From Lachnospiraceae bacterium (GTDB lineage: Bacteria; Bacillota; Clostridia; Lachnospirales; Lachnospiraceae): DNA of 35,615 nucleotides. The notes under the pieces were generated by a model. The model searched no databases, had not been told where the DNA came from, and was given only the letters and a program-made list of their open reading frames with translations. The translations under genes and the position numbers were made by a program. Position 1 is the first letter of the stretch, and each line of letters begins with the position of its first letter. The stretch spans positions 1 to 35,615 of the forward strand of contig JAJQGP010000127.1 in assembly GCA_021200475.1 (NCBI GenBank). The letters run 5' to 3'. Positions 32,246-35,615 of the stretch are shown here, piece by piece.

Positions 32246-32719
32246 ATGGCACATGATAAATATATGGCATCAAACTGGCTTTATTGCCCGAAATGTGGTC
32301 TGCTCCAGGCCGGTCCTCTGCCGCGCACCTGGACCTGCCCGCACTGTGGTCATACAGAATGCAAAGAGATTGACTCCTCCTACGGCATCACAAGCGCCAA
32401 AAGAGAAGAATTCCAGAAAAAACAGACCAGTGGTGAGATTACGGAAGAACAGTTTTTTCATCAGTGGGAAGACTACTGTCAACCCTTTATCGACGAGGTA
32501 GTGAAAAAAGACCCTGCCTTTGACTGGGACTCTTATCGCACCACCTCGATTTATGCAGAAGAAAACCGACGGCTCATGGGGCAGAACCCCTCGATGCCGC
32601 CGGTCATCCGCTGTCCCTGGTGCGGCTCCTACGGCACACAGAAAATCCGCAGAAAGCTCTTCGCCAAAAAAGACAAAATCAATAAATATCACTGTGAACA
32701 GTGCGGGAAGGACTTCTAG
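32246..32719 (+). CDS. Double zinc-ribbon protein of unknown function
   Basis: The 157-residue protein has two likely zinc ribbons: C14-x2-C17 with C31-x2-C34 at the N terminus, and C123-x2-C126 with C150-x2-C153 at the very end. The helical charged region between them (about 45-115; KREEFQKKQTSGEITEEQFFHQWEDY) contains no membrane segment. Such a layout suits nucleic-acid or protein binding, but I recognise no family with a known role. The ATG at 32246 has GAGGTGA 4-5 nt upstream; a further ATG 15 nt earlier contains that site. Its TAG stop overlaps the convergent flavoprotein stop by 4 bp, so no terminator separates the two genes. Confidence 0.82.
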   Translation: MAHDKYMASNWLYCPKCGLLQAGPLPRTWTCPHCGHTECKEIDSSYGITSAKREEFQKKQTSGEITEEQFFHQWEDYCQPFIDEVVKKDPAFDWDSYRTTSIYAEENRRLMGQNPSMPPVIRCPWCGSYGTQKIRRKLFAKKDKINKYHCEQCGKDF

Positions 32720-35343
32720 CAGGTAGCGCCGCCCTTCACCGTCTTTTGCAGGATGGCTGTCTTGTCAATTTTACCTTCCAGCAGCTTCTCGCTGACTACG
32801 TCGAATCCAAGTCTGGTCACTGTGTCAGCGAAGCGCTCTCCGGTCTGCCCCTCGTCACGGAACAGCAGGATCGCCTTTTCGACGACCTCCACCACTTCAT
32901 CCTCAGAAGTGAAGATCCGTGGCAGCGGCTCACCGTGCGCAATCTTTTTGCCCCAGCGCCCGCCGATGTATATACGGTATCCATCCTGGTACTCCAGCGC
33001 TCCAAATACACATTTATCCTTGCAGCGGCCACAGTTGTTGCAGACATTTGGGTCAATCTGAATCCTGCCATCCACCACTTTCGCATGATGAATCGGACAG
33101 GAAGCCTCTACCTTACACTTCTTGCAGCCTCGGCATTTGCTGTAATCTACCATCGGCACTCTCTGCCCGACAATTCCCAGGTCGTTCAGATTCGGCTTCA
33201 CACAGTTGTTCGGGCAGCCGCCAACCGCAATCTTAAACTTATGCGGCAGCGTAACGCCATGATATCCCACATAAAACTTCTCATGCAGACGCTCAGAAAG
33301 TCCAAAGGTATCAATCAGGCCATACTGACAGGTTGTACCTTTACAGGAGACAACCGGACGCACCAGAGAACCAGTCCCGCCGGTGGCAAGTCCATGCTCG
33401 TTCAAAAAGTCAATCAGCGGCTGAATATTCGCATACTTCACGCCCTGAATTTCCAGGGTCAGACGGGTCGTCATCGTCACTGCACCGGAGCCAAAGCGTT
33501 CCGCAGCCTCTGCAATCACCCGGTGTTCTTCCGAAGTGATCTTCCCGTTGCGCGTAATTACGCGGACATTAAACACATCCGGGTAACGCTTATCCTGCAG
33601 ACAGCCAAGCCCTTTCACCCGCTTGATTTCTTCCGGCGGCAGCGTACCGGAAAATTCCACCTTTACAGTATTTACAAAGGCGCCGCCTTCCAGTGCGCGC
33701 GTATTCGTGTATCCCAGAGCTTTCAAACGGTTCTGAAGAAAATAGCCACGCTTTCCCTTCGCACAGACCAGGAGCAGCTTCTCATCCTTCGCAATCCCTT
33801 CAAGTCCTTTTACCGTTTCGGTATTCCCATCCTTCTGGTCTGCCCCGTCATCGGTATCCACTGTGCCTGCTTTGCTGACGGGTCCGCCAACCTCCGAGAG
33901 ATTCACCCACCTGGCACCGGGGATGGCCGGAGCCGGATGAACATCAATCACACGGTATCCCTTTGCCTTTCCTGCGGCGTATTCCGCCGGTGTGAAGCTC
34001 TCATACGCTCCATTGATCTTATTTTCCAGGATATAGCAGGCCTGTACAAATGGGTGGATGGCAGTCGAAAACGGCGGCGCATAAGCAAAGTCCAGCGTGT
34101 CAAACTCCTCCAGCTTCAGACCTGCGGAAATGCCGGTAACCGCAATATCTACCATTTTGTCCACTGCACCCGCGCCGAGTACCTGGATGCCCAGCAGCAC
34201 GTGAGTCGTTTTGTCCGCGACCAGCTTCGTGACAAAGACAGAGGCGCCCGGGTAATAATGTGCCTTGTCATCTGTAACACAGGTAGCCGTAATGACATCA
34301 TACCCTGCATCCTTTGCCTGTGCTTCTGTAAGTCCCGTCCGCCCTGCGTTCAAATCATCTGCCAGCCGCACAACCCCGGTGCCAAGGCAACCGCCATAAG
34401 CTGCCTTTGTGCCCGTCAGATTCCTGGCCAGCGCACGGCCAGTGATATTGGCCGTAGATCCCATCGCGGACCACTGTGGCTTTCCGGTCAGACGGTTGAA
34501 CACCTGTGTGCAGTCGCCAACCGCGTAGACATCCTTCCGATTTGTCTGCTGATACTGATCCACAACAATCGTCCCACGATTTCTCTCAATCCCGGAATCA
34601 GCGAGAAATTCCGTCGCCGGACGGACACCGATCGCCAATACAACCAGATCTCCGTCAAAGCTGCCAACACTCGTGCGGACACCCACTGCCTTTTCCTGTC
34701 CTGACACAGCCTCGATTCCTGCGCCTGTGACAATACGCATCCCCTTCTCCTGTAGCTTCCGACGTATGTACGCAGCCATCTCCTGATCAAACAGATTCGG
34801 CATAACCTGAGACGCCATATCCACAACCGTGACTCTCAATCCTCTGGCCATCAGATTTTCCGCAATCTCCAATCCGATAAACCCGGCTCCCACAACCACC
34901 GCACTGCGGCAGCCATTTTTCTCCACATAATCGCGAAGACCAATCGCATCATCCGGGCTGCGCATCGTAAAAGCGCCCGGCAGCTCTCTGCCCGGCACGT
35001 TCGGTACAAAAGGTACCGCACCCGTAGCAATCACCAGCTTATCGTACGACACAATCTCACCATTTGCGAAAGCAACGGTCTTCTCATCCGCATTGACCGA
35101 AACCGCCTCCATCCCGGTGCGCACTTTTACGCCTGTCAGCCCTGTAAAACTCGACGGCGTATTCACGATCAGTTCCTCCCGCGTCTCAATACCGCCGCCC
35201 ACATAATAGGGCAGGCCGCAGCCCGCATAGGAGATGTCTTCGCTTTTCGTGTAAACAGTTACTTTCGCGCTGCGATCCTCACGCATCAGCTTAGCGGCAG
35301 TCTTTGTTCCGGCGGCTACGCCGCCAATCACTATAACGTTCAT
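32716..35343 (-). CDS. Flavoprotein disulfide reductase-rhodanese-sulfite/nitrite reductase-ferredoxin fusion
   Basis: This 875-residue, four-module protein is probably cytosolic. Residues 1-440 are a CoA-disulfide reductase/NADH oxidase-like flavoprotein: FAD motif VIGGVAAGTKTA, single redox C42 in GCGLPYYVGG, NAD motif VVGAGFIGLEIAE, FAD motif DVYAVGDC. Residues 445-555 are a rhodanese-like domain with candidate catalytic C527 (VCAKGKRGY) and an acidic insert. Residues 560-725 resemble half of a sulfite/nitrite reductase, with cluster cysteines C667-x4-C672 and C710-x3-C714. Residues 730-785 hold two 4Fe-4S motifs (C737, C740, C743, C749 and C768, C771, C774, C778). The set suggests electron flow from NAD(P)H to reduction of sulfur species; the substrate is not shown. 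The ATG has AAGGAG 8 nt upstream. Confidence 0.9.
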   Translation of the reverse strand: MNVIVIGGVAAGTKTAAKLMREDRSAKVTVYTKSEDISYAGCGLPYYVGGGIETREELIVNTPSSFTGLTGVKVRTGMEAVSVNADEKTVAFANGEIVSYDKLVIATGAVPFVPNVPGRELPGAFTMRSPDDAIGLRDYVEKNGCRSAVVVGAGFIGLEIAENLMARGLRVTVVDMASQVMPNLFDQEMAAYIRRKLQEKGMRIVTGAGIEAVSGQEKAVGVRTSVGSFDGDLVVLAIGVRPATEFLADSGIERNRGTIVVDQYQQTNRKDVYAVGDCTQVFNRLTGKPQWSAMGSTANITGRALARNLTGTKAAYGGCLGTGVVRLADDLNAGRTGLTEAQAKDAGYDVITATCVTDDKAHYYPGASVFVTKLVADKTTHVLLGIQVLGAGAVDKMVDIAVTGISAGLKLEEFDTLDFAYAPPFSTAIHPFVQACYILENKINGAYESFTPAEYAAGKAKGYRVIDVHPAPAIPGARWVNLSEVGGPVSKAGTVDTDDGADQKDGNTETVKGLEGIAKDEKLLLVCAKGKRGYFLQNRLKALGYTNTRALEGGAFVNTVKVEFSGTLPPEEIKRVKGLGCLQDKRYPDVFNVRVITRNGKITSEEHRVIAEAAERFGSGAVTMTTRLTLEIQGVKYANIQPLIDFLNEHGLATGGTGSLVRPVVSCKGTTCQYGLIDTFGLSERLHEKFYVGYHGVTLPHKFKIAVGGCPNNCVKPNLNDLGIVGQRVPMVDYSKCRGCKKCKVEASCPIHHAKVVDGRIQIDPNVCNNCGRCKDKCVFGALEYQDGYRIYIGGRWGKKIAHGEPLPRIFTSEDEVVEVVEKAILLFRDEGQTGERFADTVTRLGFDVVSEKLLEGKIDKTAILQKTVKGGATC

Positions 35344-35404
35344 CCTCCTGACTCCTTTTCCTGCTGAAGATTCCGCTCTGCCTGTACTGCAAAGGCCTGT
35401 GACT

Positions 35405-35463
35405 CATACCCCGCCGTTATCGTTTGCAAACCGAACGCACATTTGCTGCGTGTTCAGGGTATG
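35405..35463. repeat. Dispersed hairpin repeat, copy upstream of the flavoprotein fusion
   Basis: CATACCC (35405-35411) is mirrored by GGGTATG (35457-35463). Inside, GAACGC-a-CA (35433-35441) pairs across TTTGC with TG-c-GTGTTC (35447-35455), with one G-T pair and one mismatch. The core and the GTTCAGGGT arm match the copy at 17321-17356. There is no T tail. Confidence 0.5.
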
Positions 35464-35517
35464 ATCTGCAATAGCCCCTTGCCTGTCAATTCAGAATCCA
35501 CCTGGGTTAACAGCTTG

Positions 35518-35523
35518 ATTATA
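35518..35523 (-). promoter_or_regulatory. Possible -10 box for the flavoprotein fusion gene
   Basis: A perfect TATAAT on the minus strand lies about 175 bp before the ATG, but the -35 position shows only a weak GGATTT. The remainder of 35344-35615 holds the hairpin repeat and no recognisable gene; the last 45 bases at the right edge are not identified. Confidence 0.35.
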
Positions 35524-35615
35524 TACCTTCCCTATGATAAAATCCATTTAACAATCTTTATTGACGGCGTAAATCTACTGTAGGAATCGTAGTGGCGGAG
35601 ACCACCAGAAATGCA

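Noticed and set aside
32701..34704. A 667-codon open frame on the plus strand opposite the flavoprotein fusion
   Set aside because: It is antisense to a gene with unmistakable domains, has no ribosome site, and its translation is rich in Cys, His and Arg with no domain pattern. It arises from the GC bias of the real gene.
35344..35615. tRNA or riboswitch at the right edge
   Set aside because: No cloverleaf or known aptamer core could be built; only the hairpin repeat and an isolated TATAAT were supported.

Overview
The window reads as chromosomal DNA of an anaerobic, Gram-positive member of the Clostridia, most likely Lachnospiraceae. Support comes from an oxygen-sensitive class III ribonucleotide reductase (NrdD/NrdG), a GerM-type sporulation lipoprotein, RemA, strong AGGAGG ribosome sites, consensus sigma-A promoters with 17-bp spacers, and the block yicC-remA-gmk-rpoZ. 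I see no prophage, insertion sequence, CRISPR array, tRNA or rRNA. The species is inferred, not read.

Layout. 1-2.8 kb: a truncated NAD-dependent epimerase gene, a small zinc-ribbon gene and an aminopeptidase P. 2.8-7.9 kb: a leftward operon yicC-remA-gmk-rpoZ-DUF308 membrane protein-rimO-pgsA, driven by a near-consensus promoter at 7904-7932. 8.0-11.6 kb: a leftward SWIM/SNF2 helicase gene cut in two by three in-frame stop codons packed into eight codons. 11.6-14.8 kb: divergent rqcH (ribosome-associated quality control), a small opposite-strand gene with a strong ribosome site, and two small rightward genes of unknown function. 14.8-21.7 kb: a leftward group comEA-like lipoprotein, OmpR-type response regulator, sensor kinase, GerM lipoprotein, comEC. 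21.7-22.2 kb: a small DMT-family membrane protein.

22.3-29.4 kb: arginine biosynthesis. argC-argJ-argB-argD runs left and argG runs right from a shared 370-bp control region holding two divergent 17-spacer promoters and paired ArgR/AhrC-like ARG boxes. nrdG, the glycyl-radical activase of the anaerobic ribonucleotide reductase, follows argG by 2 nt and ends inside an intrinsic terminator. 29.4-32.0 kb: nrdD has its own promoter and a strong 5'-UTR stem-loop. It encodes a reductase with a fused C-terminal CPNC thioredoxin-like domain. 32.2-35.3 kb: a double zinc-ribbon protein converges by a 4-bp overlap on an 875-residue fusion of CoA-disulfide-reductase-like flavoprotein, rhodanese, sulfite/nitrite-reductase-like and ferredoxin modules.

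The points most worth a second look are the split SNF2 helicase, the flavoprotein-rhodanese-sulfite-reductase fusion, the argG-nrdG linkage, the nrdD 5' stem-loop with its redoxin fusion, and a degenerate hairpin repeat scattered through intergenic gaps.
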